Shown piece by piece: positions 5,881-14,700 of a stretch of DNA of 14,841 nt. The notes beneath the pieces were generated by a model. That model saw only the letters and a list, made by a program, of their open reading frames with translations. It had not been told where the DNA came from and did not search any database. The stretch is from positions 1 to 14,841 of the forward strand of contig CAJKQX010000063.1 in the NCBI GenBank assembly GCA_905202125.1, given 5' to 3'. Every line of letters starts with the position of its first letter. The first letter of the stretch is position 1. Both the position numbers and the translations under genes were made by a program. The stretch is from an uncultured Prevotella sp. GTDB taxonomy: Bacteria > Bacteroidota > Bacteroidia > Bacteroidales > Bacteroidaceae.

Positions 5881-7980
5881 TTATTTCACGTACTTCTTGC
5901 CATTCACGATGTAGATTCCATTCTTCAGTCCGCGCATGTCTGTGCCAACGTATCTGCCATCGATGGTGTACACGCGGTTGTTGATGCGTTTGCTGTTGCT
6001 CGGGCGGTCGGATACTGCGATATTGTCGATGCCCGTTGTCTCGGACGACTCCACCTTGATCTCGTCGAGGAAGAATCGGTTGCCAGGGGTGAATGTTACT
6101 TTTGCAGGACCGTTACCGCTTATTTTCACCGAGAAATCCGACATCTTTCCGGCCTTCATTGTCAGATTTGTCTTGTCGAGGGTGACGTTGCCTTCGGCCG
6201 AGAGGGTCAGTTGGGTCGAATTGGTTCCACCCGAGAGCGGTCCGGCACGGAATGTGAGTGTGGCCTCACCGTTGATATTGAACTCGGGTGTGGTTGCTGC
6301 GCCGGTGAACAACACACATTTGTTAGCACCTCCGGCCGTGGTGTATGTCCATCCCTCGAGGTCGGTTTTCACTACGCCCTGACCCACGTTCTTGTTGGCA
6401 CCGAGAGTGTTGAACACGCCATCGTTGCCTCCCTTGCCGTCGCATTGGTCGAACGACTCGTACAGGATTGAGCGGTCTTCGGTGATGGAGAAATCAAACG
6501 AGATGGTGCCGTCGGCGTTGCGGGTGATGTTGGTTATCGGTTTGTTCATGAAGAACGTGCCGTTGGTGTTCTTGTAGAATACTGTTGCGGCCGGTGTTGA
6601 CTCGTTGGTCAGGCTGTTCACGTTGTTGTACGGGAACACGTCTCCGGCGATGCTGGCGTAGCTGTACGAGTTGTCCGCGGCTATCGGGAAACAGTGCTGA
6701 CGGTCGGAACTTGAGCTGTTCACGCCATTGCTTGCCCATATCTGCGGGATGAAATCGACATGGACCACGAGCAGACCCTCGCCCTCCTGGGCCGAGTCCC
6801 AACCTTTGCGACCGCGGTTTTCGAGAATATAATACTCGTCGGGATGAGCATCGTTGCGCACTATGTACACATTGCCGTTCTCCTCGATGGCTTTCATGCC
6901 TGTGACGGAGGTGGTTTCGGTCAGTTCGATGGGTTCCTTCCATCCCGCGTAGACGCGCTCCCAACCGGTGTAGGCCGACGGTATGAACGAGTCGCCGTTG
7001 TAGTTGCCCTGATCCATGATGTCCCATGTGCACATGCCGTAGTTGCCGCTGTCGTTGGCCGTGTCGTACATGTCGGGCAGTCCCAAGCAGTGTGAGAACT
7101 CGTGACAGATTGTTCCGATGCCGTCGATGCGTGTGTTGGTGGCCATCTCGCAGCCGCAGGCGTAGGTGTTCACTATCTTGCCGTCGAGATTGAGGGTGTA
7201 TCCCAATGCGCCGCCGAGGGTCCACTCGTGAGGCCAGATGGTGTTCGCTCCGCCGCCGGAAGCTTCGCCGCGACCGGCATAAAGGAAGAATACCTGGTCC
7301 ACCTCGCCGTCGCCGTCCCAGTCGTACTTGCTGAAGTCCACCACTTTGTCGGCTTCGTTAAGAGCCGTCTCGCACATCTCTCCGATGCCTTTGCTCTTGG
7401 GGTTGCGGGCCGAAGCGTCGTTTCCGCCATAATAGGCTTGTGTCTTGGGCATGGTGATGGGGCCCACCACGTCGAAACTGAGCAGGAATTTGCCGTAGCT
7501 CTGGTCACGGAAATAATCGCGTACGGAGCCCACGAATCCCATATCATTGCTGAAGTTGTCTTCGTTGAGGATGCGGTTGTACAGACTCTTGTCGTGTCCG
7601 TCGCGGAACGGCACGTCCTGGAAGGCCACCAGAATCACCAGTCCGCGTTTCTCGCCGACATACGGTTGGTGGTCGCCGCCGATGGTGACATTGGCCGGTC
7701 CCTTGCGTCGGGTGCTCTTGCCTAAGGCGCGCATGGCGTCCGCATTCTTTTGGAGAAGGTCGATGTCGGCCCGATCGTAGAGGCCGGTGGTCTCGTTGAG
7801 TGTGAATTTGCGGCCATCCTCTGTTTGCAGATAGCTCATGAACTCATCGCCGCGCAGTTCGGCTTTCACCTCAGTACCATCCGCCAGACGTATGGTCTGC
7901 CATAGTCCGCGCTTGGCCGGGATGGCCGTTGCGCATATCGATACGCACAACGCAGCTGTTGCCAATAATATCTTTTTCAT
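5881..7980 (-). CDS. Secreted M6-family zinc metalloprotease with C-terminal sorting-like tail
   Basis: The 699-residue protein has a Sec signal peptide (about residues 1-19, ending CATA) and a pro-like segment to about residue 95. A metalloprotease domain of the M6 (immune inhibitor A-like) family spans about 105-350. The zinc motif HEFSHCLGLPD (293-303, HExxHxxGxxD) supplies His293, Glu294, His297 and Asp303. A Met-turn candidate is WDIMDQG (Met322). DWDGDGEVD (220-228) looks like a calcium-binding loop. Residues about 500-648 form a beta-rich, jelly-roll-like segment (ESFDQCDGKGGNDGVFN) that may bind substrate or glycan. The last 50 residues resemble the C-terminal domain used for type IX secretion (VYTIDGRYV, then KNGIYIVNGKKYVK). 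The ATG at 7980 opens the signal peptide, so the 19 codons upstream are discarded. The gene sits between two terminators. I see no clear promoter in its upstream gap, so read-through from the lipoprotein gene is possible. The substrate is unknown. Confidence 0.92.
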   Translation of the reverse strand: MKKILLATAALCVSICATAIPAKRGLWQTIRLADGTEVKAELRGDEFMSYLQTEDGRKFTLNETTGLYDRADIDLLQKNADAMRALGKSTRRKGPANVTIGGDHQPYVGEKRGLVILVAFQDVPFRDGHDKSLYNRILNEDNFSNDMGFVGSVRDYFRDQSYGKFLLSFDVVGPITMPKTQAYYGGNDASARNPKSKGIGEMCETALNEADKVVDFSKYDWDGDGEVDQVFFLYAGRGEASGGGANTIWPHEWTLGGALGYTLNLDGKIVNTYACGCEMATNTRIDGIGTICHEFSHCLGLPDMYDTANDSGNYGMCTWDIMDQGNYNGDSFIPSAYTGWERVYAGWKEPIELTETTSVTGMKAIEENGNVYIVRNDAHPDEYYILENRGRKGWDSAQEGEGLLVVHVDFIPQIWASNGVNSSSSDRQHCFPIAADNSYSYASIAGDVFPYNNVNSLTNESTPAATVFYKNTNGTFFMNKPITNITRNADGTISFDFSITEDRSILYESFDQCDGKGGNDGVFNTLGANKNVGQGVVKTDLEGWTYTTAGGANKCVLFTGAATTPEFNINGEATLTFRAGPLSGGTNSTQLTLSAEGNVTLDKTNLTMKAGKMSDFSVKISGNGPAKVTFTPGNRFFLDEIKVESSETTGIDNIAVSDRPSNSKRINNRVYTIDGRYVGTDMRGLKNGIYIVNGKKYVK

Positions 7981-8035
7981 ATCGTTTTTTGTATATTTTT
8001 GTTGGTTTATGATGTATGTTGCGCTTGGATTAAAC

Positions 8036-8080
8036 ATTAAAAAGGTGAAGCCGCAATATCAAGTATTGCCGCTCCACCTT
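8036..8080 (-). terminator. Intrinsic terminator or attenuator after the surface lipoprotein gene
   Basis: On the minus strand a 17-position stem (arms 8064-8080 and 8042-8058) has one G-G mismatch and one G-U wobble. It closes on a 5-nt CTTGA loop and runs into TTTTTAATGTTTAAT. It begins 23 bp after the lipoprotein stop codon and 61 bp before the protease ATG. No convincing promoter lies between it and the protease, so it may be leaky and set the protease-to-transporter ratio. Confidence 0.75.
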
Positions 8081-8103
8081 CATTTACTCAACAGATATTT
8101 AAA

Positions 8104-10023
8104 TTACTTATTGAATTTCGCTCTGCTAACATTGAATTTATCAGTGATCTGGAATCTGATGTTCTTTGTGTTCACATTACATTTACGGCGCAGTGTGCTG
8201 TTCTTGCCGGCTTTCAGTTTCATAGTCTTGCGCACTTTGTTTACCTTAGCCTTAGCCGCTGCGTTCACTGCCTCGGGCAGTACGAGCACCTCTGTGTCGT
8301 TCTCCTTGTCTGCATATCCTGCACGTCCTTGTCCGATGATTGACTCGTAAGAGAACATGAGCTCTTTTTTCTCGAAGGTGATCACGCCGTCGACAAGCTT
8401 ACCCTTGATGTGTCCGGCCTTCTTGACAGTCTCGAAATCGTAGCCGTTGTCGATGAAGAAGCCGCCGTTGGTGAATATTAGCATGTCATCGTCGTTTTCG
8501 TCCGGGAGTCCTAACGGCTGCATCTGGATGAATACGGCGTCCGGGTCGTGAGCATCGATGACAATGTTGTAGTCCTGAGAATCATCGAATCCGAAATCGC
8601 CGCGATATCCATAGGTGCCCGGCGCGTATGGGTTGATCAGACGGTAAACGCCCGGAGTCTTCGTGTTCTCTTGAATCTCTACCGGATAAGTCACCTCAGG
8701 TGCGGGGTTCTTATTTTCATCTATAAGGTTGAGATGGAAAATGTAGTCGGTGTACAAACCTGTACCTATCGATTTCCAGTCGCTGCCCTGCAGTGCGAAA
8801 TTGAATGTGGCATAGCCGTAGTCCTGAGCGTCACCCTCGCCATAAGATACTGCGATGAGTGTGCATGTGCCTGAATAGTTGCACGGCACTCTCACCTCGC
8901 CGCTCTCTTTCACTGTGACTGTCTCGACAGCACCGTTGAGCATGTCGTTCAGACCGGCATCCACGTTGTTGCCTTCGATGACACCTATCTGCACTTCCTC
9001 TACATCGGCACCCATCTCAACGTTTGCCACAGCGTAACTTGTTTCGCTCTTGTCGACGAATGCTCCGAGATAGTTCACATCAACAGAGTAATCCTTCGGG
9101 TTGTAGCCGGGGAATGTGATGACGATCACGCCGTCGTTTACAGACTGGTCATTTCCTCTTCCCTCTTCAGTCATGTAGAGCGGAGCGAGCTGAATCTGTC
9201 CCGGTGTGCCGTCTTCCTGCCATGACAATACGCGGTTGTGAGTCCATGCACTTTCGCCACGGCCGATTGCTGCCGGGTGATAGCATCCTGTTTCCATGCC
9301 GAGACCGAATATGTCCATACCCAGTGTGAATGGGTCGTAGTACACGAGGTCGTTCTGTGTCACCGTGACGCCACCGAGAGTGTTGCCCGGCTGCATTACA
9401 TAGATATCCAAGTAATCTGCAGCATGGCCCATCGCTGCGGCCCATCCCTTCGATACAAAGAATTCGGTTATCTCAGTGTAGGGTTGCATGATGCGGTAGA
9501 TGTTCGGATTCTCGATGCTCTGAAGCACTTCGACCTCTGCGCCTTCCACCTCAAGGTAGTTATCGTCGAGTGTTGCCTTACCCAAGCTCTTGAACGGAGC
9601 CGGTATGCCCGCGCTGAAAGCGTAGGTCGACATACCGTAAGGAGTGGTGTACTCGCTTCCGGCGATGCTGATCTTCACGTCTTTGTAGTCGTCGTTTTCG
9701 AACTCTGAGGCATCATAGGTCACAGTGATGTTTGCCTTGGCCTGGCCTTCGATAAATTTCACTTCCGTGGGGATGCTGAATTTGCCCGTCTCATCGGTGA
9801 GTGTCAGTTTCACGGTGAGCTCTTCTTCTGTATTGATGCGGTTCAGCGGGAAGCTGAATGAGGTCTCATCCTTATTCAAATCCACTTTTGACGGCAGACT
9901 GTTGCTGAAATACACCTGGGCTCCGCTCACCTTATCCCAGGAGTAGTCGTCATCGCTTGAGCATGCTGCCAGAAACAGCGATGCCAATGCAATGAAACCT
10001 GTAAATAATTTATTTATTTTCAT
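8104..10023 (-). CDS. Surface lipoprotein in the SusE/SusF position, two-module
   Basis: This 639-residue lipoprotein has a signal ending in the lipobox LAAC (Cys21). SSDDD follows directly, the acidic kind of export signal that sends Bacteroidetes lipoproteins to the cell surface. Residues about 34-122 form a beta-sandwich-like domain, as often seen next to SusD (VYFSN ... LTVKLTLTDETGKFSIP). Two similar modules follow, at about 147-235 and 417-505. Each starts with SLG/SIG, contains NPNIYRIMQPY or TPGVYRLINPY, and ends near YVMQPG or FIQMQPLG. The last about 50 residues (591-639) are extremely basic, with 17 Lys/Arg and one acidic residue. Position downstream of susCD suggests that it captures substrate for the transporter. 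I cannot assign a ligand or a named family with certainty. It starts 41 bp after susD, in the same transcription unit. The ATG at 10023 is fixed by the signal peptide. Confidence 0.85.
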   Translation of the reverse strand: MKINKLFTGFIALASLFLAACSSDDDYSWDKVSGAQVYFSNSLPSKVDLNKDETSFSFPLNRINTEEELTVKLTLTDETGKFSIPTEVKFIEGQAKANITVTYDASEFENDDYKDVKISIAGSEYTTPYGMSTYAFSAGIPAPFKSLGKATLDDNYLEVEGAEVEVLQSIENPNIYRIMQPYTEITEFFVSKGWAAAMGHAADYLDIYVMQPGNTLGGVTVTQNDLVYYDPFTLGMDIFGLGMETGCYHPAAIGRGESAWTHNRVLSWQEDGTPGQIQLAPLYMTEEGRGNDQSVNDGVIVITFPGYNPKDYSVDVNYLGAFVDKSETSYAVANVEMGADVEEVQIGVIEGNNVDAGLNDMLNGAVETVTVKESGEVRVPCNYSGTCTLIAVSYGEGDAQDYGYATFNFALQGSDWKSIGTGLYTDYIFHLNLIDENKNPAPEVTYPVEIQENTKTPGVYRLINPYAPGTYGYRGDFGFDDSQDYNIVIDAHDPDAVFIQMQPLGLPDENDDDMLIFTNGGFFIDNGYDFETVKKAGHIKGKLVDGVITFEKKELMFSYESIIGQGRAGYADKENDTEVLVLPEAVNAAAKAKVNKVRKTMKLKAGKNSTLRRKCNVNTKNIRFQITDKFNVSRAKFNK

Positions 10024-10064
10024 ATAATTTTCAGTTGTGATATTATATAATGTGTTACCGTGAT

Positions 10065-11708
10065 TTATTTGGCTTTAGGCTCGGAATACTCGTCTATCGG
10101 CGAAGGATAAGTGATGGCCTGAGACGGGTTCGGGTTGTTCTTGCCTTGAAGTGCGACGTTGGCGTCTACCTCGTCTTGCGGTATCACGAGTGTCCAGTTA
10201 GGCTTCATGCCTTCGCAGTTCACCTTATACGAGTTGGACGGAGCGTTTGTGCCGGTGTAGTTTTGCATTACGCCCGGTTGCAGACGTTTGGCCGACGGGA
10301 AGGCGTTGCCCTCGCCCCAGAATTCTATTCTCATCTGTGTGAGCACCTCGAGCTGGAATTCGCGCAGGTCTGTCAGTGTGCAGTTGTATGCCGGGTCGCG
10401 ATACTGTGTCATGAACTTGTTGAGCAGTTCCACACCTTTGTCCACGCCTTGGGAAGCTCCTACGGCCTCAGCCTCGATGAAATACATTTCCTCGACACGC
10501 ATCATCGGCACGTCTGTTGCACCACCTACGGTGAAGTCGCCGGTATTGCCTTCGAGACAGCGGAATTTCAGAGAGAGATAGTCGGGAGCCTCTTCGATGA
10601 ATTTGCGGTCGCGGCTTGTCTTGTAATTATAGTAGCCGTACTTGGCCGGATCGAGGAATACGTGTTTGCGGAAATCGGTCGGATTGATTTTCTCATACAG
10701 TTTGCGGTCGATGCAGAACATAGCGAGTTCGCCGTAGCTCCATGACGATTCGGAAGACAGCCATCCTGCGAGGTTGGCGAGGTTTGTCATGTTCTCTGCG
10801 TCGTAGCTTGAATACCACATCCACGAAGAGCATGCCTTTGCAAATCCTGTTGAGGGATTGGTCCATTCGTCTTCGCTCATAGGTGTCGCGCCGGAGTTGT
10901 CGATGGCCAGACGGGCATATTTGGCAGCCTCGCCGTAATTGCCGTCGAGCAGATATACTTTGGCTTTCAGACCGTATACCACTGCCAGGTCGGGCAGGTG
11001 TTTGTCGTTTGTCGAACCGTCCTTAAGACATTTCTCGGCCGTGTCGAGGTCGGACAGGATGAAGCTTATCATCTCGTCGTGCGGAGCACGGGGATTGTTC
11101 TTTGCGTCCTCTCCTGTCGTTTTGTCGGTCACGATAGGAGCGGTCAGTCCGAGCACTTTTGAGCAGTCGGTGTACTTGTTGGCCTTCGGCTCGAAGAATA
11201 CTGTCAGCAGATAGTAGTCGTAGGCACGTGCGGCGTATGCGCCACCTACGATTTTTCTGGCCTCGGGGCTCACGCTCTCATCGTCGATATCTACCAAAGA
11301 GATGATGTCGTTGGCAGTCTTGATGAATTTGTAGAGAGTGAACCAGGGCAGGAAAGACTCGTAGCTGTTCTGGTTCATGTTGCCGTTGAAGGTGTTGTAG
11401 AGCTGATACCAGTCGTAGCCTGTGGCATCCGCGCTACCCGGATACATGTCGCCGAGCATCTCGGTCTGTGCTATCATGAACTGCGGATAGGCCATATCGC
11501 TTTCGCGTACTTGTTTTCCGTAAACGAGATATCCCTGCACCATCTGTGGCGCGATACCTTTTGCGGCTGCTTCCAGAGCCGATGTGGAGCCGCTCACCTG
11601 ACCGCTTGTGGCGCTTCCGCTCTCGGGAAATGTCTCATCGATACAGCTTGTAGTGAGTGACAATATTGCCGTTGCTGCCAACAGCGAGTATATTTTTGTC
11701 TTTTTCAT
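10065..11708 (-). CDS. SusD/RagB family substrate-binding lipoprotein
   Basis: This is the surface lid of a SusCD outer-membrane transporter. It binds the ligand and closes over the SusC barrel. The 547 residues fit the family. The signal peptide ends with LTTSC (lipidated Cys22). Residues about 40-135 form the first helical part (FLPWFTLYKFIKTANDII). The TPR-like region includes EARKIVGGAYAARAYDYY (149-166) and LAVVYGLKAKVYLLDGNYGEA (241-261). The C-terminal family signatures are DVPMMRVEEMYFIEAEA (399-415) and MRIEFWGEGNAFPSAKRL (459-476). It lies 18 bp after susC and 41 bp before the surface lipoprotein gene, so the three genes are surely one operon. The ligand class (glycan or peptide) cannot be told from the sequence. 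I give no gene symbol because SusD paralogues are numerous. Confidence 0.95.
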   Translation of the reverse strand: MKKTKIYSLLAATAILSLTTSCIDETFPESGSATSGQVSGSTSALEAAAKGIAPQMVQGYLVYGKQVRESDMAYPQFMIAQTEMLGDMYPGSADATGYDWYQLYNTFNGNMNQNSYESFLPWFTLYKFIKTANDIISLVDIDDESVSPEARKIVGGAYAARAYDYYLLTVFFEPKANKYTDCSKVLGLTAPIVTDKTTGEDAKNNPRAPHDEMISFILSDLDTAEKCLKDGSTNDKHLPDLAVVYGLKAKVYLLDGNYGEAAKYARLAIDNSGATPMSEDEWTNPSTGFAKACSSWMWYSSYDAENMTNLANLAGWLSSESSWSYGELAMFCIDRKLYEKINPTDFRKHVFLDPAKYGYYNYKTSRDRKFIEEAPDYLSLKFRCLEGNTGDFTVGGATDVPMMRVEEMYFIEAEAVGASQGVDKGVELLNKFMTQYRDPAYNCTLTDLREFQLEVLTQMRIEFWGEGNAFPSAKRLQPGVMQNYTGTNAPSNSYKVNCEGMKPNWTLVIPQDEVDANVALQGKNNPNPSQAITYPSPIDEYSEPKAK

Positions 11709-11726
11709 TATATTCTTTGTTTTAGT

Positions 11727-14700
11727 TTAGAATGTTACATTCATACCGAGTGAGAACGATCTGATGGGAGCATAGTTTGTTGCGTTTGAGCTTTTCGTGA
11801 AACTCTGGCGCGGGTCGAAACCTTTGCGGGCAGAGATGTAGGCCACATTGTCGCATGCCAGATAGAAGCGCAGCGAGTTGATGGCATATCTGCGTGTGAG
11901 AGCTGCGGGCAGTGTGTAGCCGAAATTGATGTTCTCTATGTTGAGGTAGCTTGCGTTTGTGAGGAATCGTGTAGACATGGATGCCGAGTTGATGTCGTCC
12001 AGTTGGAGACGCGGAATGTTGCTGTTCGCATTGGTGGGAGTCCATGAGTTGAGGATATCCTTGTGGAAATTGCTGCCCGCGCTCTGTGTTGTCGGCGATG
12101 ACATGAACGAAGCGTAGGTGCTGTCATAGCCCTTGCCGCCGAGCTGGAACGAGAAGTTCACTGTCAAATCGAATCCGTAGGCCGATACTGATGTGCCGAT
12201 ACCGCCGAAGAAAGGAGGAATGGTCGACTTGTGGGTCACGTAGTAGTCGGCTTTCGAGTAGTCGTCGGTTGTCTCGCGACCTGCCCATACCTCGTTGCCA
12301 TTGTCGTCGGTCTCGTATATGTTCTTGTACCAAAGTGATTTACCGGTTTCCTTGTCCACGCCTGCATAATCCTTGGTGTACCATGTGTACATCGACAGAC
12401 CTTCGGCTATGAAGAAGCCTTCGCTGCGGTAACCTTTGTATTCCTTACCCTTGGTGTCATACGCTGTGGTCTGCTTCTGGTCTTTGTGCAGCATGGTGAT
12501 GCGGTTGCGCAGGGTAGAGATATTGAAATTGATGTCCCAGTTCACTTTCTTTGTGCGCACGGCGTTGTAGTTGAGGGTGAGCTCGAAACCGGAGTTGTAG
12601 AGGTCGCCCACATTGTCGTAGTATGAAGAGTAACCCAGTGAAGGAGCCACGCCGAAAGCATAGAGCATGTCGGTGGTCTTGCGGTGGTAGAATTCGAGGC
12701 TACCGCTCAGGCGTTTGAAGAGGATGAACTCTGTACCGATGTTGAAGTTGGTGTTGGTCTCCCATGTGATGTTCTCGTTACCCTTTCTTGAGAATACCAC
12801 ACCCACGTTGCCGCCGCTGTTGCGGATGCTGAACATGTCGGTGTAGAGGTAATCGTAGATATTGTCGTTACCCTGCGAACCGATAGAGGCTTTCACCTTG
12901 AGTTCGTTCACCCAGGGAGCGTTGAACCATTTCTCTTTGTTGATGAGCCATGCGCCGCCCAGCGACCAGAAATTACCCCAGCGGTGATCGGGATGGAAAC
13001 GTGACGAAGCGTCGCGACGGAACGAGGCTGACGCGAAGATGCGGTTGTCGTAGTCGTACTGGATGCGGCTGAAATAGCCCTCGTTGTTGTAGCGGCTCTT
13101 TGACGAACCGGCGTTCTGATTGTCCACCACGGCACCGTTGAGCTCCTTGTTGCTCTGTGAGAACATCTGGTGCTTGGAACCGTAGAGGCCGTATCCCAGT
13201 CTGTTGTAGTACTCATGACCCACCATCACGTTGACGTTGTTGTGCTGACCGATGGTTGTGGTGTAGTTGAGCAACTGCTGCATGTCGTAGTTGTAGTTGC
13301 GGTCGTGCTCTACTATCACAGTACCTCCGGTGGTGTCATACTGTCCGTAGTACGGGTTCATTACCTGCTTGAAGCGAGTCTCGTCGAGGTTGTATGTGCC
13401 GTTGACGGTAAGTTTCAGTCCCGGGAAGAACTCGATATCGATGTATCCGTTGGCCGAAGCGGCGTTGCCTTCGTGGTTGTTGGTATCGAGAAGAATGGTC
13501 TGCAGCGGGTTGGCGTCGTTGATGAACGGACGTGTCAGTCCTGCGTTCATTCCGTTACCGAAGTCGCGCATGAGGATGTTGTTGCTGTCGTACATATAGC
13601 TTCCGTCCGCGTTGCGGAGATAGAGCGGGTAGATGGGAGCTATCTGCGAGGTGAAAGCCCAGAGGTTGGCGGTAGATGTTTCTTTACCGTTTTCAGTCGC
13701 GTTGAGCGAGTTGCCATTGAAATGTGCGAACGACATGTTCACACCCATCTTGAACCATTTCTTCACCTGATAGTCGGCGCGCAGACGTCCTGTGATACGC
13801 TCGAGGTTGGAGTTGTATGCCACACCCTCGTTGCTGAGGTATCCCAGTGATGCGTAGAAATTGGATTTGTTGGTAGCACCGCTTACGGAGAGGTTGTACT
13901 CCTGACGCAGACCTGTGCGTGTGCCTTCGTCCTCCCAGTCGTCCGGAGTGAGCAGATAGTCGGTTCCGCGATAGTTCACCACACGTCCGAGCTTGGCGGC
14001 GGGGTTGAGTCGGCCGTTCTGTCCGATGAGCATCTGTCCGTCGGGAATGGTATATACGTTGTAGCCCAGACCGCCGTTGGCCACAGGACCAGTGATGTTG
14101 GCGTTGGCCATCTTCCATGCTTCCTCGGCGCTGTAACCGTTGTCGAGATAGTAGTTGTTCAAAGCCTTGTACTGTGTCTCATAATACTGGGCAGGGCTCT
14201 TGATCACATCATAGTGTTGCAGGGCGCGTGTGTTCCATCCCACTTTGGCGTCGAATGTCACTCTTGCGTCGCCAACCTTTGCGTTTTTGGTGGTTATCAT
14301 GATGACACCGTTGGCACCGCGCGCACCGTAAAGGGCGTTGCTGGCGGCATCCTTGAGCACTGTCAAGCTGGCGATGTCGTTCGGGTTGAGGTTGGCGATG
14401 TCGCCGCTATATGGAGCTCCGTCGACAATGATCAGAGGGTTTGTGTCTGCATTGAGAGAGCTGAAACCACGGATGTTTATGGTTGAGGTGGTACCCGGCT
14501 CGCCGTTGGACGAACGGAGCTGCACACCGGGCACGGCACCGGCCAGCGCATCGGTCACACTTGTCACCTGTGTGGTTTCAAGCTTCTTTGAATCCACCAC
14601 GGCTGCCGAGCCGGTGAATGCTGATTTCTTGGCTGTACCGAATGCTGTCACGAGCACTTCGTCCACTTCATGTGCATCGCTTTCGAGCACGATTTTCATG

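Noticed and set aside
10042..10051. ATTATATAAT palindrome between susD and the lipoprotein gene
   Set aside because: It is short and purely A/T in an AT-rich 41-bp gap inside an evident operon, so it is likely chance and not a terminator.
13170..13850. A 226-codon plus-strand open frame opposite susC
   Set aside because: The Val-rich translation mirrors the Asn/Asp/Tyr codons of the transporter barrel. It has no motif and no sign of its own start.
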